Source of the DNA: CAZKBP01 sp964551015
Lineage (GTDB): Bacteria; Bacteroidota; Bacteroidia; Cytophagales; Microscillaceae
Direction of reading: 5' to 3'
NCBI GenBank assembly: GCA_964551015.1
Contig: CAZKBP010000037.1
Coordinates: 1 to 56,649 of the forward strand
Length of the DNA stretch: 56,649 nt
A program made the translations under genes and the position numbers. Position 1 is the stretch's first letter; every line of letters begins with the position of its first letter. The notes below the pieces were generated by a model. The model was not told where the DNA came from. It saw only the letters and a program-made list of their open reading frames with translations, and ran no database searches. This document shows, piece by piece, positions 36,942 to 44,989 of this stretch.

Positions 36942-38279
36942 TTACTGGATCGTAGAAGTGACCGTGATTCTAATCACTTCATTAGTAGGCGGATAAAGTG
37001 CAAAATTTGTAATTTCTTCAATGGTTCCGTCTTCTACTTCTCCGGTGTCGGGGCCACTTTGGCGTGGAGCCTGGTTCGCCCCTACCCCCGGAAATTCGTT
37101 GACCTCTGTACCGGCATCCCAGAGAGCTAACTGATTGGTTACGTCCCCGTTGATAGGCACACCATTGTTGAAAAGAGCAATCCCCTCAGGTTCAAAAGCG
37201 TAGAATAAGTCATTACTCTGGATAAACATCGTAGCCAGCGATAGAAATTCTCCCTCTGATGCTGTAAAGGTAAATTCATAACTACCCCCCGGGCCAATCG
37301 GGCCAGGACTAGCCGCCCCCACAGGCGTATTAAATGCCACTACACCGCTTACTCCATCTACCCCGTCTAGTGATGCTACCAAATTACTAGGGTCTCCATC
37401 TTCGGCGATTCCTTCAATTCCTAAACCAGCATCGGCCTGTCCTTCGGTAAAAAAGGTAACCGCATCGCTGTGCACCACGTAAGCGCCGGGTGATAGCGGG
37501 CTTACCAAACCACTATTATCTGCTAAAAAGGCTCCTAAGGTAGTAGCATCCCCGTCTTCGGCGATCGCTTCTAAGCCTTCTTCAGCATCCACTTCGCCTT
37601 CTGTAAACAAGGGCGTACCACTCTCGTGAACAACCCAAACTCCGGGAGAAAGCGGACTCATGGGCGTATCATTGTCTCCTGATACGTTTTCAAGTCTTAC
37701 GGTAAACTCGGTTCCTCCATCGTTGGAAATGCTTACATTGATCAACTCATTTGCAGCCGGGTAGGTAAAACCATCGTTAACATCAGCAATCAAACGCACT
37801 GCTTCGCTCTCCTCAGTACCCACATCAGGCCCGCCTTGGCGAGGTGCCTGTGCATCACCTACACCAGGTTCTTGGTTTACCTCTGTTCCTGCATCCCAGA
37901 TTTGGACTTGACTGGTCAAATCACCAGAGATAGGGTCGTTATTATTGTCATAGAGAGCAATCCCTTCATCATCAAATGCAAAGAATAAATCATTGGTCTG
38001 CACGTACATCGTAGCGAAAGAAAGTCGCTGCCCGGGTCGTGCATTGAAGGTGAATACATAGGCTTCTCCACCCACGGCCACACCCGGAGACGCCGTACCT
38101 TCGGGAGTATTAAAAACGTTGCTAGCAAAGAAATCAACAGGAATTGTTACATTCTCAATAGTAACCGTAAAACTGGCAGTGGTCGCTTCGGGAGGATTAA
38201 CTTGTGTATCATCATCATCACAGGAGAATAGACTTAGTGCCAAAAGAGCTAATAAAAACAAACTGTTTTTCATCATCAT
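36942..38279 (-). CDS. Spondin-domain lipoprotein with duplicated Spond_N units
   Basis: A 445-residue lipoprotein (LFSC, Cys20, followed by DDDDT, an acidic run often seen in surface-exposed Bacteroidota lipoproteins). It contains two spondin-N-like units: a first one at ~30-200 (FATMYVQTNDLFFAFDDEGI, then WDAGTEVNQEPG), and a second at ~300-445 (LATMFIQSNDLFYAFEPEGI, WDAGTEVNEFPG). Between them the Spond_N head motif occurs twice in a row (SPLSPGVWVVHESGTPLFTE and SPLSPGAYVVHSDAVTFFTE, each followed by a GIEGIAEDGD-like block). Spond_N domains are calcium-binding-like adhesion modules; ligand unknown. Confidence 0.85.
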   Translation of the reverse strand: MMMKNSLFLLALLALSLFSCDDDDTQVNPPEATTASFTVTIENVTIPVDFFASNVFNTPEGTASPGVAVGGEAYVFTFNARPGQRLSFATMYVQTNDLFFAFDDEGIALYDNNNDPISGDLTSQVQIWDAGTEVNQEPGVGDAQAPRQGGPDVGTEESEAVRLIADVNDGFTYPAANELINVSISNDGGTEFTVRLENVSGDNDTPMSPLSPGVWVVHESGTPLFTEGEVDAEEGLEAIAEDGDATTLGAFLADNSGLVSPLSPGAYVVHSDAVTFFTEGQADAGLGIEGIAEDGDPSNLVASLDGVDGVSGVVAFNTPVGAASPGPIGPGGSYEFTFTASEGEFLSLATMFIQSNDLFYAFEPEGIALFNNGVPINGDVTNQLALWDAGTEVNEFPGVGANQAPRQSGPDTGEVEDGTIEEITNFALYPPTNEVIRITVTSTIQ

Positions 38280-38312
38280 GAAGATTTGGTTGTAGATTAA
38301 AGTTCAGTCTTG

Positions 38313-38355
38313 TTAGAGATTGATCTATCTTAGTGATAGACCAAGAAATCTCTAA
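38313..38355 (-). promoter_or_regulatory. Hairpin in the leader of the spondin-domain gene
   Basis: TTAGAGATT (38313-38321) pairs with AATCTCTAA (38347-38355), and the inner TCTATC (38324-38329) with GATAGA (38335-38340). It lies 34-76 bp upstream of the start and could form in its 5' untranslated mRNA; no ligand or partner is known. Confidence 0.35.
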
Positions 38356-38532
38356 TTTCTAGCTCAAGTATAGCCAACAGAAGGGCTAAAAAAAGGTCTG
38401 CTCGGTGACAAAAGCCCATTTAGGCAAGAGTTTGACACGATAAACCTGTTTCACGAACGACGAATCACGCAGCAAATAAGAACAAGAAGGTAAAAGATGT
38501 CTTATGAAATGGAAGCGGTCTAAAGAGATAAA

Positions 38533-38565
38533 TGGAGGCTTTTGACAGGGGATGTCAAGCCTCCA
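38533..38565. repeat. Long imperfect inverted repeat in a gene-free stretch
   Basis: TGGAGGCTT-TT-GACA pairs with TGTCAAGCCTCCA around a GGGGA loop, giving 13 paired bases with a 2-nt bulge. It lies within the 490-bp stretch 38280-38770 that holds no convincing gene. No T-run follows on either side, so it is not a standard terminator. The rest of the stretch is AT-rich with no recognised element apart from the leader hairpin at 38313-38355. Confidence 0.5.
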
Positions 38566-38770
38566 ATATCCTTCAACCAGCTATGGAAAGAAAGACTTAT
38601 ATGAGCAGTAAATTAACCAGCCCTAAAAAAACTGCTCTCGTCTTGACACAAAGAAAGAAAGTTTTAGATAAACATCCAAATTTTTCCGATAGAAAAAATG
38701 TTTTTTTCTTTAAACAGCATTTACCAAGAAAATGAAGTAAAAAAGATAAAGCTCCTGAATGGTCAAAAAT

Positions 38771-39217
38771 TTAGTCTTCGTAAGGGGCGAGATGCATTTT
38801 CATATTGGTACCATCAGTGAGCACCATTTTTTCTTGGGCAAGTTCAAGAATGCTAAGTTCTGTACGCTTACCGTTTTCCTCAATCGTGATTAGGGTCTTG
38901 CCCTCCTCACCTATCTCCCAATTAGCCTGTGTGGTATCTTGTTCAGGGCCAGAAGCTCCTGTTGCCATCATAATTTCACAAGTGAAATCAGATTTAAAAT
39001 CTAGGTAGGAATTAGTGGCCATGTCATCGAGTTTTTTTTGTATCATCTCCTTTTGTTCGGGAGTGAGTGCCTCGAGTTGTTCTTGATTTAGCACTTCTAT
39101 CTGTGCGATTTTCCACTTACGAGCAATTAGTTGTTCAGAATCTTGTGCCTTGGCGAAGGAACAAAAAAATGAGAAAACAACCATACTTAAACTCAGGTAT
39201 TGAATAATTTTCATCAT
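38771..39217 (-). CDS. Exported lipocalin-like hypothetical protein
   Basis: About 148 residues from the Met-Met-Lys start at 39217; a longer frame to 39274 exists but adds a sequence upstream of a good signal peptide (SLSMVVFSFFCSFAKAQ, cut after AQ). The mature part begins QLIARKWKIAQIEV, the typical first strand of Bacteroidota lipocalin-like proteins, and continues with LDFKSDFTCEIMM and ANWEIGEEGKTLITIEENG strands. Probable small beta-barrel in the periplasm or secreted; ligand unknown. Confidence 0.75.
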   Translation of the reverse strand: MMKIIQYLSLSMVVFSFFCSFAKAQDSEQLIARKWKIAQIEVLNQEQLEALTPEQKEMIQKKLDDMATNSYLDFKSDFTCEIMMATGASGPEQDTTQANWEIGEEGKTLITIEENGKRTELSILELAQEKMVLTDGTNMKMHLAPYED

Positions 39218-39339
39218 AGGATAATAAATAAAATAATAGAAATTCAAGGTACGTAAAAGAAAACGTACGTGCAATTAACGTTCACAAATGTGGAAAATTA
39301 CACAGTGAACGCAAAGAAAGCCCAGATTTGAGCTACTGC

Positions 39340-39798
39340 TTAGATGGGTTTTACCTTTTTTAGGAAAATTTGATTTTTCTTATTCTTTGGGTCAGAATCA
39401 CAGCCCTGCCAAAGTCCCTCGAGGGAAAAAGTTTGATTTATACGCAATAGGCTTAGTTCTGCTTCCTTGATACACCATTGATAGCGCGTAGGAATGTGCT
39501 GACGGATGATTTGAGTCTCGTGAAACTTGAGAACCTGTTGCTTGTAGGTTCCTTGAAAACTAATCAGACCATAGATATCAGGATAATTTTCGGAGCGGAT
39601 GTAGGTGGTTCCCCATACTTTTTGCTTGCTTTGATAAATTTTCATTTCAAAGGGATATCTTGTATCCAAGGAACCTGCTTCTTGAAGCAAATAGCCCCGC
39701 CAGGTTCCGGCAATCCGATTCTCCTCTTCCACCCAAGCGGCTGGGGTTGAAGCCGAAAACACCAGATAGATGCCTATAAACCATCCTAGTAATTTCAT
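39340..39798 (-). CDS. Exported hypothetical protein
   Basis: A 152-residue protein with an N-terminal signal peptide (WFIGIYLVFSASTPAAW). The mature sequence (RIAGTWRGYLLQEAG, YPFEMKIYQSKQKVWGTTYI, LISFQGTYKQQVLKFHE) alternates like a small antiparallel beta-barrel, similar in style to lipocalin-like or avidin-like folds. Two cysteines (WCIKE, QGCDSD) could form a disulfide. No family assigned. It lies 58 bp downstream of the VCBS-repeat gene on the same strand and may be co-transcribed. Confidence 0.7.
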   Translation of the reverse strand: MKLLGWFIGIYLVFSASTPAAWVEEENRIAGTWRGYLLQEAGSLDTRYPFEMKIYQSKQKVWGTTYIRSENYPDIYGLISFQGTYKQQVLKFHETQIIRQHIPTRYQWCIKEAELSLLRINQTFSLEGLWQGCDSDPKNKKNQIFLKKVKPI

Positions 39799-39857
39799 AG
39801 TCTCAATGGAAGTTCACAAGCTTATATACAAAGTTGATGCTAATAAGATCACCCAGA

Positions 39858-42095
39858 CTAAGGACGTAAGATCACTTTTTGTACACTTTGTTGCCCATCC
39901 GCTGTGCGTAGTTTGAATAAATAAGTCCCACTGGGATATGTATGCATTTCAATAGAAAATTTTTGGTGAGGAGGGACAAAATCTTCAATCAAAAGTTTTT
40001 TCCCATCTTTGGTATATACCTCAATTTCTAAGGGGCGCGGTGACTTGATGTAAATTACCTGCTCAGTAGGATTCGGGAAAATTTTGACCTGACTGGTAAA
40101 ATCAAATTGCTCTTCTAATGACGTAATCTGGCTGCGATTTTCCCAAAGTGACAGCCCTCCTCCGTGTGTACCGACCATCAAGTCTAAACCCCCATCTTGA
40201 TTCCAATCTACGCAAAGAGGATAGGTATTCAGGCCGAAATGATAGCTCCGAGGCTGATTTTCTAGCTCACTGTAAAAGAAATCTTCTTCTGGCAACCAAG
40301 TTTCTTCTAGACGAGAAAGAAAATCTGAATAGAATCGGATCCGTCCGCTACCGTCCCCGGTGAGTAAATCGAGCTGACCATCTTGATTCAAATCCACAAT
40401 CCGAGGGCATAAGTTGCGTCGCAATGAGTTTTTTTCTAAACCTCCTAAAGTATCACTGATGAGCTGAAAATTAGGCTCAGACGATGTTCCTTCGTTTCGA
40501 TAATAACTAAGATTCCCTAAACGTCCACCTGTAAATAAATCAAAATCGCCATCTTGGTCAATATCGTAGAGCAGTGGAAATGAACCCATGGGTAGGGGAA
40601 GCGCATACATCTGAAGATCGGTTTGATTATAAACCAATGCCTGCTGAGAATCTGCTTGATTCTCGAACCAATACAATTGGGTTTGCCCTTCTGAGGTGCC
40701 AACAAAGGCCAAATCCAATCGCTGATCTCCATTCAAATCCTGAAAAAAGGGTTTAAGATCGCTTAGTTTTTGGCTGGAAACCTGCAAATAATCTGCGTCT
40801 TGCACTACAAAACTCGGATTTTGAGCATTACCCACATTTTCTAACAGGATTAAGGTTGCCCAAAACTCATCTCCCTGCCGCTGTCCTCGATAGCCTATGA
40901 CTAAATCTTGATCGCCATCTGCATCATAATCTGCCGCCGCCGGGAACACATCTTCTCCCCAATCCAGCATGGTATTTTGCAAAAAATCCTCTCTCTGAAA
41001 CTGGAAATTAGGTGTGGGAGAATCGCTTTCATTTTGATAAAGCCAAGCCGAACGTGCGAAATCCACTTGATTTCCTTCATTGCTAAATACATTAGGACTG
41101 GCAATCAAGTCTTTACGACCGTCAAAATTAACATCTTCCCAAAAGACTGCTGGAAAAATAGGAAAATTAATCGCTTGGCTTTGAGGGAAGTCCGTGGAAA
41201 AACTTGTGAATTTCGCCTCTACATTACTTCCTTGATTGAGCATTTGAAAAATTTCTTGGCAGGAAACATCCCCTACTAATATATCTTTCATTTGATCACC
41301 ATTGAGGTCTAATACGGTAATAGTAGAACCGACATGCAGGGTTCTTGCCGTTTCTGAGCTACCGCCACCGCCCGCCCCTCTGCCCGAGCCACAGGTGATT
41401 CCGAAGCTAAAATCGCCACAGGTTTGCCCTTCAAAAATACCGCCCCAGCACTTGGTCAAGCGCTTGTACGATAAATGCCCAGGCTCACCGTGATTCTCGA
41501 CACTCATATTTTGATGATACTCTAGCATATTCCCCTGAATAAAGTCAAAGGTGATGATATCTAAATCTCCATCTTCGTCCAAATCTACGATCGCTGGAAT
41601 ATCGATAATATTAACTTGCAGATTGATTAATCCATTAAAGCCTTGCGTGCGGATTGGGTCAGCAGTAAGCTCCCAACGCAAGTAGTTTTCCTGAGGCGAA
41701 TTCCGATAAACCTTGATTCCTAGCCCCGTATGAGCGAATAAATCTTTGTGTCCGTCGCCATCGTAATCACGCAAGAGCAGCCATCCATCAATTTTAGGGA
41801 ATAGAAATTCATAACTAGGCGCATGTTGATAAGCCCACTTCCCCGCTCGGTTGACCGCCAGAAAGGTCGTGATTTTGCTAGCAGTACGATCAAAAACAAC
41901 CAGATCGTCTACCTGATCTCGGTTCAAATCCATGGTAGAAAATTGAGGAGCATTCAAGCCACCTGCCCAAGGATTTTCTAAGACCTGGCCTTCGCTCGAC
42001 ATAGGTATGTCGGTCTTGGGTTGGAAGGAAAGGATTTGTGCTTGTACGGTGAGAAAACTCCCAGATAGAAGGAAGATGAAGACGCAGCGTTTCAT
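39858..42095 (-). CDS. FG-GAP/VCBS repeat protein with T9SS C-terminal sorting domain
   Basis: A 745-residue secreted protein. After a signal peptide (FIFLLSGSFLTVQA) come about ten FG-GAP/VCBS-type repeats, each with a Ca2+-binding-like loop such as DLNRDQVDDLVV, DYDGDGHKDLFA, DLDEDGDLDIIT, DINQDGQLDLLT-like blocks, predicting beta-propeller blades. The last ~75 residues are a type A T9SS sorting domain: KIFPNPTEQVIYI, then EIEVYTKDGKKLL and a final SGTYLFKL...QKVIL. It should cross the outer membrane by T9SS and be attached or released. A Gly/Ser-rich insert (GRGAGGGGSS) lies near residue 240. Confidence 0.88.
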   Translation of the reverse strand: MKRCVFIFLLSGSFLTVQAQILSFQPKTDIPMSSEGQVLENPWAGGLNAPQFSTMDLNRDQVDDLVVFDRTASKITTFLAVNRAGKWAYQHAPSYEFLFPKIDGWLLLRDYDGDGHKDLFAHTGLGIKVYRNSPQENYLRWELTADPIRTQGFNGLINLQVNIIDIPAIVDLDEDGDLDIITFDFIQGNMLEYHQNMSVENHGEPGHLSYKRLTKCWGGIFEGQTCGDFSFGITCGSGRGAGGGGSSETARTLHVGSTITVLDLNGDQMKDILVGDVSCQEIFQMLNQGSNVEAKFTSFSTDFPQSQAINFPIFPAVFWEDVNFDGRKDLIASPNVFSNEGNQVDFARSAWLYQNESDSPTPNFQFQREDFLQNTMLDWGEDVFPAAADYDADGDQDLVIGYRGQRQGDEFWATLILLENVGNAQNPSFVVQDADYLQVSSQKLSDLKPFFQDLNGDQRLDLAFVGTSEGQTQLYWFENQADSQQALVYNQTDLQMYALPLPMGSFPLLYDIDQDGDFDLFTGGRLGNLSYYRNEGTSSEPNFQLISDTLGGLEKNSLRRNLCPRIVDLNQDGQLDLLTGDGSGRIRFYSDFLSRLEETWLPEEDFFYSELENQPRSYHFGLNTYPLCVDWNQDGGLDLMVGTHGGGLSLWENRSQITSLEEQFDFTSQVKIFPNPTEQVIYIKSPRPLEIEVYTKDGKKLLIEDFVPPHQKFSIEMHTYPSGTYLFKLRTADGQQSVQKVILRP

Positions 42096-42209
42096 AAGAT
42101 TGAAAATTAATTTGGAGAAGAAAAAAATCGCTTGATTAAGTGATTTTACAAGAAAAGAACACTGAGTAAAGATAATAGCTAAGCTTCAAATCTAACTAAG
42201 TAAGGCCAT

Positions 42210-42246
42210 AAAAAATCCCAAACCCTAGAAGGGCTTGGGATTTTTT
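42210..42246 (-). terminator. Intrinsic terminator of the subtilase gene
   Basis: AAAAAATCCCAA...CCC pairs with GGG...TTGGGATTTTTT around a TAGAA loop; the flanking T-run suits the minus strand. It starts 19 bp after the subtilase stop. Confidence 0.9.
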
Positions 42247-42265
42247 CTAATCTTTTCGTTTCGTT

Positions 42266-43834
42266 TTATTGAATGGCTTTGACTGCCTCGAGTGGGTTAA
42301 TCATTTTACCAGTGAGCTTGGTATCATTGGTTTCATACCCCGTCTTGGTCAAGATTTGATAAGCTTCTTTGGTATCCATTTTAGGGCGGAAAGCTTTCAT
42401 AATCCCTAAAAGTCCAGCTACGTAAGGCGTAGCCATAGAAGTTCCACTGTAAGCCGCATATTTGTTGCCGGGTACAGTAGAGAGAATATCTACCCCAGGA
42501 GCAGCAACGCCCATTTGAAGGCTGTTGATGGTATTAGAAAACTTGGCTTTGTTCAGCTCACTATCCACGGCAGACACGGCAATTACCCCTTTACAACTGG
42601 CGGGAACATAGTCTTTTGCGTCTTTGTTGCTATTCCCAGCGGCTACCACCACGATGGCTCCTGCTTTGTTGGCATACTTTACTGCCTCTTCGTAGGCACG
42701 GCGTGCGTTTCCACGGGCAGGCCCGCCCAAAGACATAGAGATCACATCGGCTCCTTGATCCGCCGCCTCGATCATTCCTCTGACAATATCGTCTTGAGTT
42801 CCCCATCCGTAATCACTCAATACTTTAATACTCGTAACTTTTACGAATTGGTCATTCAGAGCAAGAGAAGCCACACCCAGTCCGTTATTAGAAACTGAGG
42901 CAGCGATCCCCGCGCAGTGTGTTCCGTGGGTTTGCTTATCCCGGTCGTAGCTACCACGCGTACTTACGTAATTACCTTGCAAATCTTCGTGCTTACCCTC
43001 AACGCCTGTATCTAGGATGGCGATTTTTACTTTTTTCTTGGGCTTCTTGGATTGTTTGCGTAAGAAATCATAATATGCGGCCACTTCCATTTTTTCAAAA
43101 GCCCACATTTTGTTTAGGTAAGGATCATCAGTACCATAGTCGAGGGGTTTGTTGATGGTATAAGTCGGTACGGTTTCTATGGGGCTCAATTTCACGATTT
43201 CGTTCTCCTCTGCCCAATCAATCGTACCACTTCCATAGAGTACATCTATAATTTTCTCGATCTTGTACTTACTGTCTTTGGGAATATCCAGCAAATAATA
43301 ATCATCTAGCTCTGAGTACTCCTCGTGTGCTAGGTTAGGGAATGCCTTGCTTAGTTTGATATCATAAGGTTTCAAAGTAGCTTGAAGTAAGCCTACCAAA
43401 TCCTTGCTTTTAATATCTACCAATAGCTCACCATCTGGGTCAAGCTCGGCGTTATTGTAAGAAATTTCCTGTTCGGTTTGAGGCTCAGCTGGGAAGAAAT
43501 ATTTGTCAACAGTTTCTGGAACAAAATTAGAATAGATCATGTAGCCAGCCAATCCGATTCCGACCGCTGAAAGGTAAAAGGCTCGAGTACTCTTTAGATT
43601 GTTGGCGAGTAAGAAAACCATGACAAAGGCGGTCAATTCTCCTGGAAGCATCACTAGGAGCTTGTAATAGAAGCTAAAGTCGGTCATAAAAATAGTGACC
43701 GCATGTACCACAGAAGCCCCCCAAAAGCTGATATTAGGTAGGATGGTACTTTCGTCTTTGTAGATTCTATAAAAAAACCAGACGATAGAAAGGAGAGCCA
43801 CAATGAACGTGACTGGATATAAATAAGCTAGCAT
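42266..43834 (-). CDS. Membrane-anchored subtilisin-like (S8) serine protease
   Basis: A 522-residue protein with about four N-terminal hydrophobic segments (residues ~5-23, 36-52, 58-78 and 85-103) and no cleavable signal, then a ~150-residue linker/propeptide-like region and an S8 peptidase domain (~268-522). The catalytic triad is Asp275 (ILDTGV), His303 (HGTHCAG) and Ser466 (SGTSMATP), with oxyanion Asn401 (AAGNS). The polytopic N-terminus is unlike ordinary secreted subtilases and suggests an integral membrane protease; which side the catalytic domain faces depends on the segment count. Apparently monocistronic. Confidence 0.9.
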   Translation of the reverse strand: MLAYLYPVTFIVALLSIVWFFYRIYKDESTILPNISFWGASVVHAVTIFMTDFSFYYKLLVMLPGELTAFVMVFLLANNLKSTRAFYLSAVGIGLAGYMIYSNFVPETVDKYFFPAEPQTEQEISYNNAELDPDGELLVDIKSKDLVGLLQATLKPYDIKLSKAFPNLAHEEYSELDDYYLLDIPKDSKYKIEKIIDVLYGSGTIDWAEENEIVKLSPIETVPTYTINKPLDYGTDDPYLNKMWAFEKMEVAAYYDFLRKQSKKPKKKVKIAILDTGVEGKHEDLQGNYVSTRGSYDRDKQTHGTHCAGIAASVSNNGLGVASLALNDQFVKVTSIKVLSDYGWGTQDDIVRGMIEAADQGADVISMSLGGPARGNARRAYEEAVKYANKAGAIVVVAAGNSNKDAKDYVPASCKGVIAVSAVDSELNKAKFSNTINSLQMGVAAPGVDILSTVPGNKYAAYSGTSMATPYVAGLLGIMKAFRPKMDTKEAYQILTKTGYETNDTKLTGKMINPLEAVKAIQ

Positions 43835-43920
43835 AATATTTTCTTTTTTAAATAGAACGAAAAGATTGTTTAAATTAGTAAAAAAAAGCCAGACAAAAAA
43901 GTTTATTCACCCAATAAAAA

Positions 43921-44538
43921 TTAATTCTTGTTGAATTTCTTCTTGAAATAGTCATAGGCTCCGTTGATGCGCCGAGAGAGTTTTTCGGCATATTCTTTCT
44001 GGCTAGAATCTACATAGCGATCGGGATGATATTTTTTCATGGCCTTACGATAAGCATCTCGAATCTCTTCAAAAGTAGCACCAGGTTTAATCTCTAAGGT
44101 TTCATAATGTTTCTTCTCTTCTTCAGTCTGACTGCTCTGATTGCCTTGGCTCCCAGATTGTGATTGGTTGCCTCCATAGCGGTATTTGCTATATTTACGA
44201 TGGCTCCAATTGCCTGTGCCTTTACCGTATTTTTTTTCGGTTTCTCTGGCCCAATCATCGTATTTCTGGAAATAAGCATCAAATTTGTCGAAGGGGCTAT
44301 CAGATTTAGGCTCGTATTTATATTTATATTTCTGATAGCTTTGATAAGGATCTTCCTTGTATTCTGCATACGCCTGACGAAATTTTACACGCTCTTCGGC
44401 GTTAAGTTCTAGTTCGTCCATCAAAGTTTCTAAGTCTATATTGCTACGATTATTCAGGTCAAATCCTCCTAAAAGCCGTTTTACGGAAGGATCTTCAATA
44501 ATAGCCTGAAAAATTTCAATCAACATTTTCGTGATCAT
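43921..44538 (-). CDS. J-domain protein (C-terminal DnaJ domain)
   Basis: A 205-residue protein with the J domain at its C-terminus (~145-200: HYETLEIKPGATFEEIRDAY then the HPD motif at 171-173). It should stimulate an Hsp70 such as the DnaK encoded at 11145-13067. The N-terminal ~140 residues are charged and helix-rich with a Tyr/Lys-rich stretch (YQKYKYKYEPK) and a Gly/Gln/Ser-rich linker; no G/F, zinc-finger or C-terminal DnaJ domains are present. It is therefore a dedicated co-chaperone, not DnaJ itself. The small gene at 44566 lies 27 bp upstream on the same strand. Confidence 0.88.
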   Translation of the reverse strand: MITKMLIEIFQAIIEDPSVKRLLGGFDLNNRSNIDLETLMDELELNAEERVKFRQAYAEYKEDPYQSYQKYKYKYEPKSDSPFDKFDAYFQKYDDWARETEKKYGKGTGNWSHRKYSKYRYGGNQSQSGSQGNQSSQTEEEKKHYETLEIKPGATFEEIRDAYRKAMKKYHPDRYVDSSQKEYAEKLSRRINGAYDYFKKKFNKN

Positions 44539-44565
44539 GGGTAGTAAACGGAATGGTGATAGTAG

Positions 44566-44781
44566 TTAGATAATTTGATGGCTTTTGATCTCAATCGCGG
44601 TACCCCACATGAAGACAGACATCTGCTCTTCTGCTTCTTCTGCTTCTACTGCTACTTGCAGCCCTTCTTTTTGTAGTTCTTTTGGCATATTGACAGGACG
44701 CCATTCTTGTCCGTCTTGCCCGATAATACCCCAAAAACCAGGGCCTAATGATTGATGAGTGACTTTTCCTTTGATTTTCAT
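44566..44781 (-). CDS. Small hypothetical protein, OB-fold-like
   Basis: A 71-residue cytoplasmic protein, MKIKGKVTHQSLGPGFWGII at its start, then a strand-rich centre (EWRPVNMPKELQ, LQVAVEAEEAEEQ) and a C-terminal FMWGTAIEIKSHQI strand. The layout resembles a small five-stranded OB-like barrel, but no family is assigned. It lies 27 bp before the J-domain gene and may share its transcript. Confidence 0.65.
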   Translation of the reverse strand: MKIKGKVTHQSLGPGFWGIIGQDGQEWRPVNMPKELQKEGLQVAVEAEEAEEQMSVFMWGTAIEIKSHQII

Positions 44782-44989
44782 AAACTTAATGAGAATAAGT
44801 GCTTGTATTTATAAACGTTTAATAGAAGCCGAAGTTCAACCCCAGAATTTCAGCCTTGTAAACTTAATATTAAGTGAAATATTCAGGATAAGCAAGGTTT
44901 CTATCAGATTCTGAACTCACTTGCGAATCCCTTTTTTGGGGATAGGACGATCCATCACCTGAAAAATTTTAATAGACACGAGAGACCAT

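Noticed and set aside
38532..38735. 67-codon frame in the gap before the spondin gene
   Set aside because: It starts inside the hairpin repeat, has lysine-rich composition like AT-rich noncoding DNA and shows no domain or signal.
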